DNA from: Tatumella sp. JGM118
GTDB lineage: Bacteria; Pseudomonadota; Gammaproteobacteria; Enterobacterales; Enterobacteriaceae
DNA length: 45,582 nucleotides
Assembly: GCF_018257515.1 (NCBI RefSeq)
Contig: NZ_JAERJR010000023.1
Location: 1-45,582, forward strand
Direction: 5' to 3'
Both the position numbers and the translations under genes were made by a program. The first letter of the stretch is position 1. Each line of letters starts with the position of its first letter. This document shows, one piece after another, positions 31,564 through 40,488 of this stretch. Below the pieces are notes generated by a model, which made no database searches, was not told the DNA's origin, and saw nothing but the letters and a program-made list of their open reading frames with translations.

Positions 31564-32529
31564 ATGCGCATTGGACCATACCAGCTCCGAAACCGATTGA
31601 TTGCTGCGCCAATGGCAGGTATTACCGACAGACCATTTCGTACGCTTTGTTTCGAAAACGGCGCAGGAATGACAGTTTCTGAGATGATGTCATCAAACCC
31701 GGAAGTCTGGGCCAGTGACAAATCCAGATTGCGTATGGTGCACTGTGATGAGCCAGGTATCCGCTCGGTACAGATAGCCGGTGGGGACCCCGATGAAATG
31801 GCAGCGGCAGCGCGAATTAATGCGGACTCCGGTGCTCAGGTCATTGATATTAATATGGGTTGTCCCGCAAAGAAAGTGAACCGAAAGATGGCTGGTTCTG
31901 CATTGCTTCAGTATCCGTCGCTGGTAGAGTCCATCCTGCGGGCGGTAGTGAATGAAGTGGATGTTCCGGTCACTTTAAAGATCCGTACCGGATGGGATAC
32001 CGAAAATCGCAATTGTATAGAAATTGCCCAATTGGCTGAGCGTTGTGGTATTCAGGCGTTAACTATTCACGGACGTACTCGTGCATGTCTGTTTAACGGG
32101 AACGCAGAATACGACAGCATTCGGACAGTTAAGCAGAACGTGTCCATTCCGGTTATCGCGAATGGAGACATTACTGACCCGCATAAAGCCAGGGCCGTAC
32201 TGGACTACACCGGAGCTGATGCTCTGATGATTGGCCGGGCGGCTCAGGGAAGACCGTGGATCTTCCGGGAAATCCAGCATTATCTGGACACAGGGGAGCT
32301 GCTTGCACCAAAGCCACTCGCAGAGGTGAAGCAAATGCTGATTGGACATATACGGGAGCTGCACGACTTTTATGGTCACGGCAAGGGATACCGTATTGCC
32401 CGAAAACACGTTTCCTGGTATTTGCAGGAAAATGCCCCTGATGACCAGTTTCGGCGCACATTCAACGCCATAGAGGATGCCAGTGAACAGCTGGAGGCGT
32501 TGGAGGCATACTTCGAAAATCTTGCGTAA
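31564..32529 (+). CDS. dusB: tRNA-dihydrouridine synthase B
   Basis: DusB is an FMN enzyme that reduces U17 in the tRNA D-loop. The 321-residue product matches E. coli DusB ([28 protein letters not shown]), with catalytic Cys100 in [14 protein letters not shown], the FMN/tRNA blocks [13 protein letters not shown] and IANGDITD, and the helical C-terminal tRNA-binding domain. It lies 24 bases before fis and shares its promoter. In E. coli the operon transcript is most abundant at outgrowth from stationary phase. Confidence 0.97.
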   Translation: MRIGPYQLRNRLIAAPMAGITDRPFRTLCFENGAGMTVSEMMSSNPEVWASDKSRLRMVHCDEPGIRSVQIAGGDPDEMAAAARINADSGAQVIDINMGCPAKKVNRKMAGSALLQYPSLVESILRAVVNEVDVPVTLKIRTGWDTENRNCIEIAQLAERCGIQALTIHGRTRACLFNGNAEYDSIRTVKQNVSIPVIANGDITDPHKARAVLDYTGADALMIGRAAQGRPWIFREIQHYLDTGELLAPKPLAEVKQMLIGHIRELHDFYGHGKGYRIARKHVSWYLQENAPDDQFRRTFNAIEDASEQLEALEAYFENLA

Positions 32530-32553
32530 ACGAAAAAAAGAGCTGAAAGAACT

Positions 32554-32850
32554 ATGTTCGAACAACGCGTAAATTCTGACGTACTGACCGTTTCTACCGT
32601 GAATTCACAGGATCAGGTAACTCAAAAACCACTTCGTGACTCGGTTAAACAGGCACTGAAGAACTATTTTGCTCAGTTAAATGGTCAGGATGTTAATGAC
32701 CTGTATGAGCTGGTACTGGCTGAAGTTGAACAGCCTCTGTTGGACATGGTGATGCAGTACACCCGTGGTAACCAGACCCGCGCAGCACTGATGATGGGTA
32801 TTAACCGCGGCACCCTGCGTAAGAAACTGAAAAAATATGGTATGAACTAA
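32554..32850 (+). CDS. fis: Nucleoid-associated protein Fis
   Basis: Fis is a 98-residue DNA-bending dimer that activates rRNA promoters, shapes the nucleoid and assists site-specific inversion. As far as I can recall the sequence is identical to E. coli Fis. It has a flexible N-terminal beta hairpin, two dimer helices and a C-terminal helix-turn-helix ([20 protein letters not shown], about 73-92). It follows dusB by 24 bases and is followed by an intrinsic terminator. Its own binding site lies at the operon promoter. Confidence 0.99.
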
Positions 32851-32877
32851 TCCTTCATCCCTGACGGTTTAAAAAGA

Positions 32878-32911
32878 AAGGCACTTTCCTGACGAGGATA
32901 GTGCCTTTTTT
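32878..32911 (+). terminator. Intrinsic terminator after fis
   Basis: AAGGCACT and AGTGCCTT arms (32878-32886 and 32900-32907) are followed by a run of Ts, about 30 bases past the fis stop. This is a clear end of the dusB-fis operon. Confidence 0.85.
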
Positions 32912-32935
32912 ATGTCCGTCTGTTGGCGGACAACG

Positions 32936-32960
32936 CAGCCCCGCCAGTGCGGCGGGGCTG
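32936..32960 (-). terminator. GC-rich hairpin past the peptide-binding protein gene
   Basis: CAGCCCCGCC (32936-32945) and GGCGGGGCTG (32951-32960) form a 10-base stem. It lies 14 bases past the stop of the minus-strand gene and has no T-run, so it is a possible stability hairpin or weak terminator. Confidence 0.45.
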
Positions 32961-32973
32961 TTCCCTTGCGGGG

Positions 32974-34602
32974 TTATTTTTTCAGATACAGATCTTTCGT
33001 CTGGTAGAAGGCCAGGGCTGACGGAGCAAACCCTCCCACTTTAGTACTGACCATATAATCCTGGGTGAGATAGTAGATAGGGATAGCCGGAGCCTCATTC
33101 GCCGCAATATCCATCGCTTTCTGGTAATGTGCTGCGGTTTCTGCCGGGGTCTGCGCCAACTGTGCCGCTGCGATTTCATTATCGTAGGCCTTATTGCTGA
33201 AGTTACCGGTATTATTGGTATCTCCGCTACGGAAGGTATTCAGGAAGGTCGAATACTCATTATAATCCGCACTCCAGGTATAGCGGACCAGCTGATACTG
33301 GCCCTGATGCATGGTATCCAGCATCGATTTCCATTCCTGATTCTGCAGCGACGCTTTCACCCCCAGCGCACTTTTCCACATGGAAGCGGCCGCGATGGCG
33401 ATTCGCTGGTTATCTGCCTCATTGTTGTAGAGCAGCGTAAAACTCAGCGGATGAGACTCAGAATAGCCAGCTTCTTTCAGCAGTGCGCGGGCCTTCGCGA
33501 TACGCTCAGCCTGTGTCCAGTGCGCCCAGACCGGCGGAGTGATAGTCACGCCACCCATCGACAATGGAGCCACGGTCCAGGCTGGCGTCTCTCCCATCCC
33601 TAACACTTTCTGACTGATAATATCTTTATTCAGGGCCAGATTGAGGGCCTGACGGACACGGGCGTCATTGAACGGCGCACGGGTACTGTTGATATCGAAA
33701 TAGAAGACAGCCAGTTCCGGTGCCACATAGACTTCCTTCGGCCGCTCTTTCTTCATCCGTGCAAATTCGATCGCAGGGATCGTCGAGGTAATATTAATCT
33801 CACCGGCCAGGTAACGGTTCAGTTCTGCACTGCCGTCACTGACAGGTAAGAAGGTCACCTGATTAATTACCGTATGGGCATTATCCCAGTAGCGAGGATT
33901 ACGCTTCAGCGTGATTTTCTCGTTAACAACCCAGTCACTTAACTGATAAGCACTGCTGCTGACCATATGGCCTGGCTGTGTCCAGGAGTCACCGTAGGTG
34001 GTGACATCTTTTTGGCTGACCGGGAACAACGAAGGATGCGCGACAAATTGCAGGAAGTAAGATACCGGTTGGTCCAGCACCACTTTCACCGTTGAGTTAT
34101 CCGCCGCATACACCCCCAGCTTATCGGTCGGCATTTTTCCGTCAATGACCGCCTGGGCATTTAAGATATGTGCATTCGCGGTGAAAGAGGCATAAGGTGA
34201 GGCGGTTTTCGGATCCGATAACCGGCGCCAGCTATACACAACGTCCTGAGCCGTGATCGGAGAACCGTCTGACCAGGTGGCTCCGGAACGGATATGGAAC
34301 GTCCAGGTTTTATGATCCGACGTTTGCCAGGAATCGGCCAGCGCCGGGATAACCTGCCCGTTATTTTCTACCCGAACCAGCCCTTCAAACAGGTCGTTGA
34401 TAATGGCCATCGAGCTGTTGTCTTCAGCCTTATCCGGATCAAGAGTTGCCGGTTCGGCACCATTTCCGCGGACCAGGTTCTGCGTAGCCGCCAGTTGCGT
34501 ACCGGCAGGGACCACTGCCGAAAAGGCAACGGAAGAAAAACAAAGCCCGGCGAATAAAAGAGAGAGACGGGTACGGCGGGTGTGTAGTGTTTTTCCTTGC
34601 AT
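32974..34602 (-). CDS. Periplasmic oligopeptide-binding protein, OppA/MppA family
   Basis: The 542-residue secreted protein belongs to the extracellular solute-binding family 5. A signal peptide ends near residue 29 (VAFSA). The mature part follows OppA closely in layout: TLDPDKAEDNSS, DLFEGLVRV, WTFHIRSGATWSDGSPITAQDVVYSW, WVVNEKITLKRNPRYWDNA, INQVTFLPV, and PFNDARVRQALNLALNKDII. No oppBCDF genes are adjacent, which resembles MppA, the orphan murein-tripeptide-binding protein that borrows Opp permease. Whether it is MppA, a second OppA or a relative cannot be settled here. I prefer ATG 34600-34602 (GAGG 9 bases upstream) over the TTG one codon earlier. Confidence 0.85.
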   Translation of the reverse strand: MQGKTLHTRRTRLSLLFAGLCFSSVAFSAVVPAGTQLAATQNLVRGNGAEPATLDPDKAEDNSSMAIINDLFEGLVRVENNGQVIPALADSWQTSDHKTWTFHIRSGATWSDGSPITAQDVVYSWRRLSDPKTASPYASFTANAHILNAQAVIDGKMPTDKLGVYAADNSTVKVVLDQPVSYFLQFVAHPSLFPVSQKDVTTYGDSWTQPGHMVSSSAYQLSDWVVNEKITLKRNPRYWDNAHTVINQVTFLPVSDGSAELNRYLAGEINITSTIPAIEFARMKKERPKEVYVAPELAVFYFDINSTRAPFNDARVRQALNLALNKDIISQKVLGMGETPAWTVAPLSMGGVTITPPVWAHWTQAERIAKARALLKEAGYSESHPLSFTLLYNNEADNQRIAIAAASMWKSALGVKASLQNQEWKSMLDTMHQGQYQLVRYTWSADYNEYSTFLNTFRSGDTNNTGNFSNKAYDNEIAAAQLAQTPAETAAHYQKAMDIAANEAPAIPIYYLTQDYMVSTKVGGFAPSALAFYQTKDLYLKK

Positions 34603-35380
34603 CAATAAATACCTCTGTGTGTTTTTATTTTATCAGTCATCAATACCACAGATTAACCAGTCACTTAAAGAGCAGATCAAAATGCTTATCCGTCAGAGGC
34701 CGTAACCCGAAGTTTTACTTAGCGCATATAAAACCGATCGCAGAGCCCCGCCGCGCCTGAAAACCGGAAATAACGAAAGTGCCATTGATCCCGAAACGTA
34801 CTCACTCTGGCTTAGATACTTTTTTCTTATTTTTAAAAAATTATCCGTGCCAGCCCTTTCCGGGAAGACCGGACAGCAGCGCGGTACCGAAGCCCGATGA
34901 CCGTTCCTGCTCCTGCTGTTCTTCGATTCACGCAGAATGCAACGATAACGGATAATTCAGGGCTTTCTGCCGGACCCTGGCGCAGAATACCGGGACTTCC
35001 TGCTGCGGGTCTCAGGAATAATGACCGATGATATCATTCGCAGATTGCCCCTGTTGATCCGAAGCCTCTGCAGTTATCCATCTTTTACAGGATATTTCCT
35101 GCCTGACAGGGACAATGAAAAATATCTCCTTCCGGATATTCGCCTGATAAAGAAATAAATTACTGACAGATATCCCCGAATGAAAAGTAATATTCCTGAA
35201 TATTCACTGAAAAAAGGCGTATTAACCAGCCGGTCATTCTGAGAAACAGATAATTTCGTCCTACAGAATTTTCCACCGGATTATTCGATGTATTTCAGCC
35301 TGCCACTTATTCAATCTTCTGTTTTTCATACAGATTTATCCTCAATACTGACTTCAGTGTGGTGGCAGGTTATGTTGATA
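34603..35380. other. Long gene-free spacer before ggt
   Basis: Nearly 800 bases hold no frame I can defend. The left end should hold the promoter of the peptide-binding protein gene (minus strand). The rest contains several short palindromes: ATGATATCAT (35028-35037), CAGGA-N4-TCCTG (35088-35101) and AATATTC-CT-GAATATT (35189-35204). These may be operators or remnants; no mobile element end or RNA gene is recognisable. Confidence 0.6.
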
Positions 35381-35399
35381 CGGAATGATAATCATAATT
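35381..35399. promoter_or_regulatory. Fur box overlapping the ggt promoter
   Basis: The core ATGATAATCAT (35385-35395) is identical to the centre of the Fur consensus GATAATGATAATCATTATC, and 14 of all 19 positions match. The -10-like hexamers GATAAT (35387-35392) and CATAAT (35393-35398) lie within it. It ends 17 bases before the ggt start codon, so iron-loaded Fur would be expected to block ggt transcription. Confidence 0.65.
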
Positions 35400-35415
35400 A
35401 AAGCGGGATATCTCT

Positions 35416-37182
35416 ATGTTAAGGAAAGTTACGCTCTCAACGTTCGTACTCTGCTGCTCGATGGGTTCACACTTTGCCATGGCGGCGTCAGCGCCGGCGG
35501 TCGAAGCAAAGCATGGGATGGTCGTCACTTCACAGGACCTGGCAACACAGGTCGGGGTGAATATCCTCAGACAGGGCGGAAATGCTATTGATGCCGCCGT
35601 TGCTGTCGGTTATGCCGAAGCAGTCGTTAATCCCTGCTGCGGTAATATTGGCGGAGGGGGTTTTATGACTATCCATCTGGCCAACGGCAAGGATACGTTC
35701 ATTAATTTTCGTGAAATGGCACCGGCCGGTGCCAGCGCAAACATGTACCTTGCTGCCGACGGTAACCTGATCCCTGGCGCTAGCCTTTACGGCTGGAAAG
35801 CCTCCGGGGTTCCCGGCACAGTGATGGGAATGGAAACCGCACGTAAAGAGTACGGTAAACTCAGCCGGGCGCAGGATATGGCTCCGGCCATCAAACTGGC
35901 TCGGGAAGGCTATATTCTGACACGTGCCGATACCGATATTCTGGACACGACCGTTGCCCGCTTCAGACAGGACCCGGCTGTTGCAAAAATCTTCCTGCGC
36001 CCGGACGGAACGCCTTTACAGCCAGGCGACAGACTGCGGCAGACGGATCTTGCGAAAACACTGGAAAGGATCTCCCGTGAAGGTCCGTCAGCGTTTTACA
36101 AAGGTACCTTCCCTGCCGCCGTGGCAAAGGCTTCGGCGAAAGGAGGTGGTGTGATTGATGCCGCGGACTTCTCTACTTATCACATCACCGAAATGGCTCC
36201 GCTGACCTGTACCTATCGTGGCTATACCTTCGTCTCGGCGCCACCACCGAGTTCCGGCGGGGTCACTCTCTGTGAAACACTCAATATTCTTGAAGGGTTT
36301 GACCTGAAATCAATGGGCTTTGGTTCTGCGGCGATGGTCCATACACTGGCAGAAGCTATGCGCTTAAGCTATGCCGATCGTAATACCTATCTGGGTGATC
36401 CGGCATTTGTGCATAATCCGGTCGATAAATTACTGGATAAGAAATATGCGGCCACCCTGCGCAGCAAAATTCAGGCAGATAAAGCGACCCCTTCCGATCA
36501 GGTGAAACCGGGCATTGTCAGCGGTGAAAAACCGGAAACCACCCACTACTCGATTGTCGACAGTGAAGGGAATGCCGTTTCCACGACCTATACCATTAAC
36601 GGCCGGTTTGGTGCCGTTGTCATGGCTCCGGGTACTGGCGTACTGATGAATGATGAGATGGATGATTTCACCACCAAAGTCGGGGCTAAGAACCTTTATG
36701 GTCTGGTGCAGGGAACCGCAAACAGTATTGCGCCAGGTAAACGTCCGTTATCTTCAATGAGCCCGACACTGGTCACCAAAGATGGCAAGATCTTCCTGGT
36801 ACTGGGATCACCGGGTGGCTCAAGGATCATTACGATCACTCTGGAAACCGCGCTGAATATTATTGACTTCGGTATGGAGCCGCAGGAAGCCGTGAATGCA
36901 CCCCGTATCCACCAGCAATGGATGCCGGATGTGGTTTATTATGAAAAAGGTGGCTTGTCTCCGGATACCTTAACTATCCTGAAAAATATGGGCTATAAGA
37001 TGGTTGAGCAGACCCCGTGGGGTGCGGCAGAACTGATTATGGTCGGCCTGCCGGGTGCGGCCGGCGTTACATCGGCTTCCAGTTCCGGTAATGACGGCGC
37101 CGTCTCAGGTAAAGTCAGGGAAGGGTATCTGTATGGTGCTAACGACGTACGCCGTCCTGCAGGCTCGGCACGCGGTTACTAA
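35416..37182 (+). CDS. ggt: Gamma-glutamyltranspeptidase
   Basis: GGT is a periplasmic N-terminal-nucleophile hydrolase that cleaves or transfers the gamma-glutamyl group of glutathione and related compounds. The 588-residue precursor has a signal peptide ending near residue 24 (AMA). It has NPCCGNIGGGGFM and the oxyanion/substrate segment GSPGGSRIITIT (464-475). The autoprocessing site is before Thr375 in KPETTHYSIVDSEGNAVS, giving the large and small subunits. The lid-loop region VQGTANSIAPGKRPLSSMSPT is present, so transpeptidation should be possible. The C-terminus differs from E. coli after LYGA. A strong terminator follows, and a Fur box lies just upstream. Confidence 0.95.
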   Translation: MLRKVTLSTFVLCCSMGSHFAMAASAPAVEAKHGMVVTSQDLATQVGVNILRQGGNAIDAAVAVGYAEAVVNPCCGNIGGGGFMTIHLANGKDTFINFREMAPAGASANMYLAADGNLIPGASLYGWKASGVPGTVMGMETARKEYGKLSRAQDMAPAIKLAREGYILTRADTDILDTTVARFRQDPAVAKIFLRPDGTPLQPGDRLRQTDLAKTLERISREGPSAFYKGTFPAAVAKASAKGGGVIDAADFSTYHITEMAPLTCTYRGYTFVSAPPPSSGGVTLCETLNILEGFDLKSMGFGSAAMVHTLAEAMRLSYADRNTYLGDPAFVHNPVDKLLDKKYAATLRSKIQADKATPSDQVKPGIVSGEKPETTHYSIVDSEGNAVSTTYTINGRFGAVVMAPGTGVLMNDEMDDFTTKVGAKNLYGLVQGTANSIAPGKRPLSSMSPTLVTKDGKIFLVLGSPGGSRIITITLETALNIIDFGMEPQEAVNAPRIHQQWMPDVVYYEKGGLSPDTLTILKNMGYKMVEQTPWGAAELIMVGLPGAAGVTSASSSGNDGAVSGKVREGYLYGANDVRRPAGSARGY

Positions 37183-37239
37183 TACGGTAATCATCGTTCG
37201 TTAAGTTGCCTTTCGGATATCCGTGCCGAAGGCATATTG

Positions 37240-37273
37240 AAAGGGAAACCCGGAATGCCGGGTTTCCCTTTTT
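37240..37273 (+). terminator. Strong intrinsic terminator after ggt
   Basis: A 14-base perfect stem (37240-37253 with 37258-37271) with an AATG loop ends in five Ts. A smaller hairpin (GCCTTTCGG/CCGAAGGC, about 37208-37234) precedes it. Confidence 0.9.
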
Positions 37274-37806
37274 AATGGATATCAGCCTCTGCCCTTTCGG
37301 GTCTGCCGCACAGGCCTGCGATAATCACTCAGGGGGTTGGTATTACGTTACCCTGCCAGTGAATAAATAAAATCGACAAGCGATACTGGAAGGCAGTCAG
37401 GCAGTCAGGCAGTCAGGCAGGCAGGCAGGCAGCTTAATACCTTCCGGGAACAGGAATAGTGTTTATTTTCTTAATCCCTGTGCGCAATGACGATCAGAAA
37501 ATGCATTATGACGAAAATACCCGCACGGGATCGGATCTGTATGATCTTCCGGTTATCGTGATATCAGATCTTTCACCTGCTCTAAGATACTTTGACGATC
37601 GCTTCAGGTATCACACGTATTAACCGAACGCCCGCTGACACAGGTAACAAACATAAACACTATCTCTGGCTTTCTGAACCTGTGCTCTGCCGCACCTGCC
37701 AGATAACGCAGGATGCTTCCGCAGCACACCGGACCGGGAAATCACGGTGCTGATATCTTCCCGTCGTAAGGGTATGACCCCACGGATCTATCCCGGTAAG
37801 TGGATA
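37274..37806. other. Gene-free spacer between converging genes
   Basis: About 530 bases lie between the ends of ggt and the minus-strand OprD-like gene. Apart from the GGCA tandem repeat I see no gene, RNA or element in it. No reading frame of useful length spans the repeat. Confidence 0.6.
37392..37431. repeat. Tandem repeat: three GGCAGTCA units then four GGCA units
   Basis: Three exact copies of GGCAGTCA (37392-37415) run directly into four exact GGCA copies (37416-37431). The 8-base unit is itself GGCA plus GTCA. Such tetranucleotide tracts are prone to slipped-strand changes. The tract lies in non-coding DNA, downstream of both flanking genes. Confidence 0.95.
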
Positions 37807-39144
37807 TCATAACCCTTTAAATTTATATTCCAGGATAAGTTCAGAAGCGAAACTCTTCGCCCGTATAGGATGCCCGTCTGCCAGTTTCGGCGTTTTGCCG
37901 TTCAGGGCTTGATATGACCAGCCCGGTCCCACCATGGCTAACAACGACAGTACCTTTGACGATGGCTGGTGCATAACCCAGCGGGTAAAGGCATTAATTT
38001 CTCCGGTCACCACCGGTACTGATTGATAGCTGAAGCGGCCAATACTCCCGGTAATTCCTGCGGTTAGTGCCGGCGTTAACTGGTACCCCACCAGACCGGA
38101 GAGGACCGCTTCTCTGTCCCTGTTGTAATCATTGCCGGCTTTCGCCATTCCGTTGAACGTACCCCGTGAATTCTTACTCATATGGAACGGATAGGTCCCT
38201 ACCCCTGACTTTTTAGCCGCCCGGGTATAACTGGCTGCCCAGCGGGTCTGCCAGAGAGGCGAAGTGGAACGGGCTTCGATCGTAAAATGCTGAGCTCTGC
38301 GATCAAAGTCTTTCCGTGTCTCCGGCATTTCACGGTAATGGCTTAATGCCCTGGTGAGGTAGACCTGGCTTTTCAGGGTCAGCATGGGGGTGGGCTTAAT
38401 ACTGGCCTGAAAAATATGCCGGGAGAGATAATCACTACTTTCTCCCAGCGCGTATCTGATCTCTCCCGCTGCTCCGTTCCACCGGAGATCAAGACTGCTT
38501 AATGCGCGTATCGTTTTTTTGTCATTAGTTAAAAAGTGCTCACTGTCAGGCGAACTCCGGCTCATTGATTTGGTGACTCTGGCACCCTGAAGTGAAAACT
38601 TGCCGAATGCCAGCCGACTGTACCAGCCGAAATAGGTCGTCACTGATAATCTGGAAGAGTCAGAGATTACCCCGATATCCTTCAGGGGCAGCCATCCCCA
38701 TCGGACTTTCGCACTGCTATCCCCTTCGATGTACTGCATCCTGAGGTTGCGCTGACCAAATTTATTAAACCCTGCAGCATTACTTTTCTTACTTTCCGGG
38801 CCACTACTATAAAGCACGCCACGGGAATTAAAGTAATCTGTGGCACCCAGTTTAATCACATAATTCCAGGTCGCATCAACACCAAATATCCTCGCAATAT
38901 CTCCTGAGTGAAAGGCAACCGTGGCCCCCTGTCCCCAGGCGTTGTGGATCCTTTTCTCCCCGCTTTCCTCTTCATTAAGTGCTTTCCAGTAGTTCTTTAA
39001 TGAAATATCAATCTCTGATTGTTTAAAAAAAGAGCCTATGGGGGATAAACCTCCGCCGCCTACACCCTCAGGCTGTAAAGTAATGTCTGTTGCCTGTGCA
39101 ACCAGTGGAAGAATAACCACCAGCAGTCCGTATCGGATATCCAT
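37807..39144 (-). CDS. OprD-like outer-membrane beta-barrel protein
   Basis: The 445-residue secreted protein has a signal peptide ending near residue 18 (VAQA), an early polar segment, and then many alternating amphipathic strands rich in aromatic and polar residues. The segment WGQGATVAFHSGDIARIFGVDATWNYVIKLG and later SLQGARV resemble the OprD/ChiP porin family, which takes up amino acids, peptides or chitosugars. The C-terminal ELILEYKFKGL is strand-like but ends in Leu, not Phe. GGGAGGGGAG lies just before ATG 39142-39144. It follows the phosphatase gene by 75 bases on the same strand. Family assignment is moderate; the substrate is unknown. Confidence 0.65.
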   Translation of the reverse strand: MDIRYGLLVVILPLVAQATDITLQPEGVGGGGLSPIGSFFKQSEIDISLKNYWKALNEEESGEKRIHNAWGQGATVAFHSGDIARIFGVDATWNYVIKLGATDYFNSRGVLYSSGPESKKSNAAGFNKFGQRNLRMQYIEGDSSAKVRWGWLPLKDIGVISDSSRLSVTTYFGWYSRLAFGKFSLQGARVTKSMSRSSPDSEHFLTNDKKTIRALSSLDLRWNGAAGEIRYALGESSDYLSRHIFQASIKPTPMLTLKSQVYLTRALSHYREMPETRKDFDRRAQHFTIEARSTSPLWQTRWAASYTRAAKKSGVGTYPFHMSKNSRGTFNGMAKAGNDYNRDREAVLSGLVGYQLTPALTAGITGSIGRFSYQSVPVVTGEINAFTRWVMHQPSSKVLSLLAMVGPGWSYQALNGKTPKLADGHPIRAKSFASELILEYKFKGL

Positions 39145-39219
39145 ATCTCCCCTCCCGCATTAGGGGCATATTTTATTTCACCGACGAAACTCCATTTCGC
39201 TGGTAACAATCATCGATGA

Positions 39220-39996
39220 TCAGTCTGATAATACTTTTTTACCGGCCTCAATATACTTCGATGTTCCTGTATCAATGACGCGGTATTGTCCATTCTGATA
39301 ACTTATTTTTACCACTGCAGCATTGGCGAGAGGCTTTATCGTTAATGGCCGGCCCGTAATTTCGTAGACTAAATTCATAATTGTCATACCGGAGGTAACT
39401 ATAAGAATATTTTTCTCATGCTTCTGCAGGGCTGCCGATACAATACCATTGACGGCGTCGTGGGTACGGGCCTTCACCTGCTGATAATTTTCGGCCAGCG
39501 CTTCAGGGTCTGCGGCAGCAATGGCGTTTTGTAACTGTTTAATCGACAGATTTCCCTTTACCATTTCCTGCATCAATGCCTGACTATCACGCAAGCCCAG
39601 AACCCGCGCACTGGCATCCCTCATCTCTTCGTTACGTAACCCTTCATAACTTCCGAAAAATGACTCACGTAATCCCGGTAACTCCGCAGGCGTCAGCCCG
39701 GTTTTACCGGATGCCTGCAGGATAATTTCAAGCGTGCTACGCTGGCGTCCGCTATCCCCTGAATAGACGCTGTCAAAAGGGATAGCTTTAAGTCCTGCGC
39801 CCAGATAGCGCGCGATAATCTGCCCTTCCTCCGTCAGAGGCGAATCTGCCCATCCCTGAACATGGTCCAGGGTATTCAGTAATGTTTCACCGTGACGGGC
39901 AAAATAGAGCGTAATCTCGCCGGATGAACTCCCGGAAGAGGCAATACCGGGCAGCGCATTAACCATCAGAACAATCAATAACAGATATCGGCTCAT
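39220..39996 (-). CDS. Secreted histidine-phosphatase-superfamily protein, second His replaced
   Basis: The 258-residue product has a signal peptide (about 1-20), so it is probably periplasmic. It shows the branch-1 histidine phosphatase pattern: the RHG motif (Arg34-His35-Gly36) in YFARHGETLLN, the Arg84 region SGDSGRQRSTLEII, and the acid Glu111 in GLRESFFGSYEG. The normal second catalytic motif S-H-G is here T-S-G (Ser202 in IVTSGMTIMNL), so the second histidine is missing. Activity may be lost or altered. AAGGA lies 8 bases before ATG 39994-39996. It is probably the first gene of a two-gene unit with the OprD-like porin. Confidence 0.8.
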   Translation of the reverse strand: MSRYLLLIVLMVNALPGIASSGSSSGEITLYFARHGETLLNTLDHVQGWADSPLTEEGQIIARYLGAGLKAIPFDSVYSGDSGRQRSTLEIILQASGKTGLTPAELPGLRESFFGSYEGLRNEEMRDASARVLGLRDSQALMQEMVKGNLSIKQLQNAIAAADPEALAENYQQVKARTHDAVNGIVSAALQKHEKNILIVTSGMTIMNLVYEITGRPLTIKPLANAAVVKISYQNGQYRVIDTGTSKYIEAGKKVLSD

Positions 39997-40488
39997 TATA
40001 ATTCCTTTTAATCAGTTCTTATCCCTGTGAAGGTGTTAGTCATAAAATAAAAAATCATCTCCCATTTAAAATATAAACAACAAAACCACATGGCGACGAA
40101 TTATTTATTACTCTGTGAGTAAACTCAAAAAAAATATCGCACCCTTCACAAAGCACAACAAATACAAGGGGTATATATTACACAGGATAAGTTATCCCGA
40201 TAATATTAACTGTAGCCTTTACATAGAGCACAAATCTTATTTACAGGCAGCCTATCCTGTAAGTAACTTCCATAACAGAATAATGACTTCCTCAGGCTGC
40301 ACTGTTGGGGTATTCCGAAGATATTATTTCTTACGCAGGATAAGGAATATTTTTGCGGATAAAAAGTGACAGAAATAACGTCTTTGCGCGTGAACGGAAG
40401 CCGGACTTCATCTGCTGATCGCCTGTATCAGGTTTGATCGCAGTTTTCATCCGGAGAAAAAAAAACCGACAGGGATTTCTTATTCCTG
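39997..40488. other. AT-rich gene-free spacer
   Basis: These bases separate two minus-strand genes. The part next to 39997 is very AT-rich and should hold the promoter of the phosphatase-porin pair. Near 40450-40475 the minus strand reads a short CAGG/CCTG stem followed by nine Ts, a candidate terminator for the AraC-type gene. No convincing gene is present; an 84-codon plus-strand frame lacks a ribosome site. Confidence 0.55.

Noticed and set aside
37392-37431. The GGCA tract considered as a CRISPR or iteron array
   Set aside because: The units are 4 and 8 bases with no spacers, and no replication or cas gene is near.
40115-40369. An 84-codon plus-strand frame between the phosphatase and AraC-type genes
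   Set aside because: It starts with GTG without a ribosome site, has a composition unlike coding sequence, and resembles no family I know.
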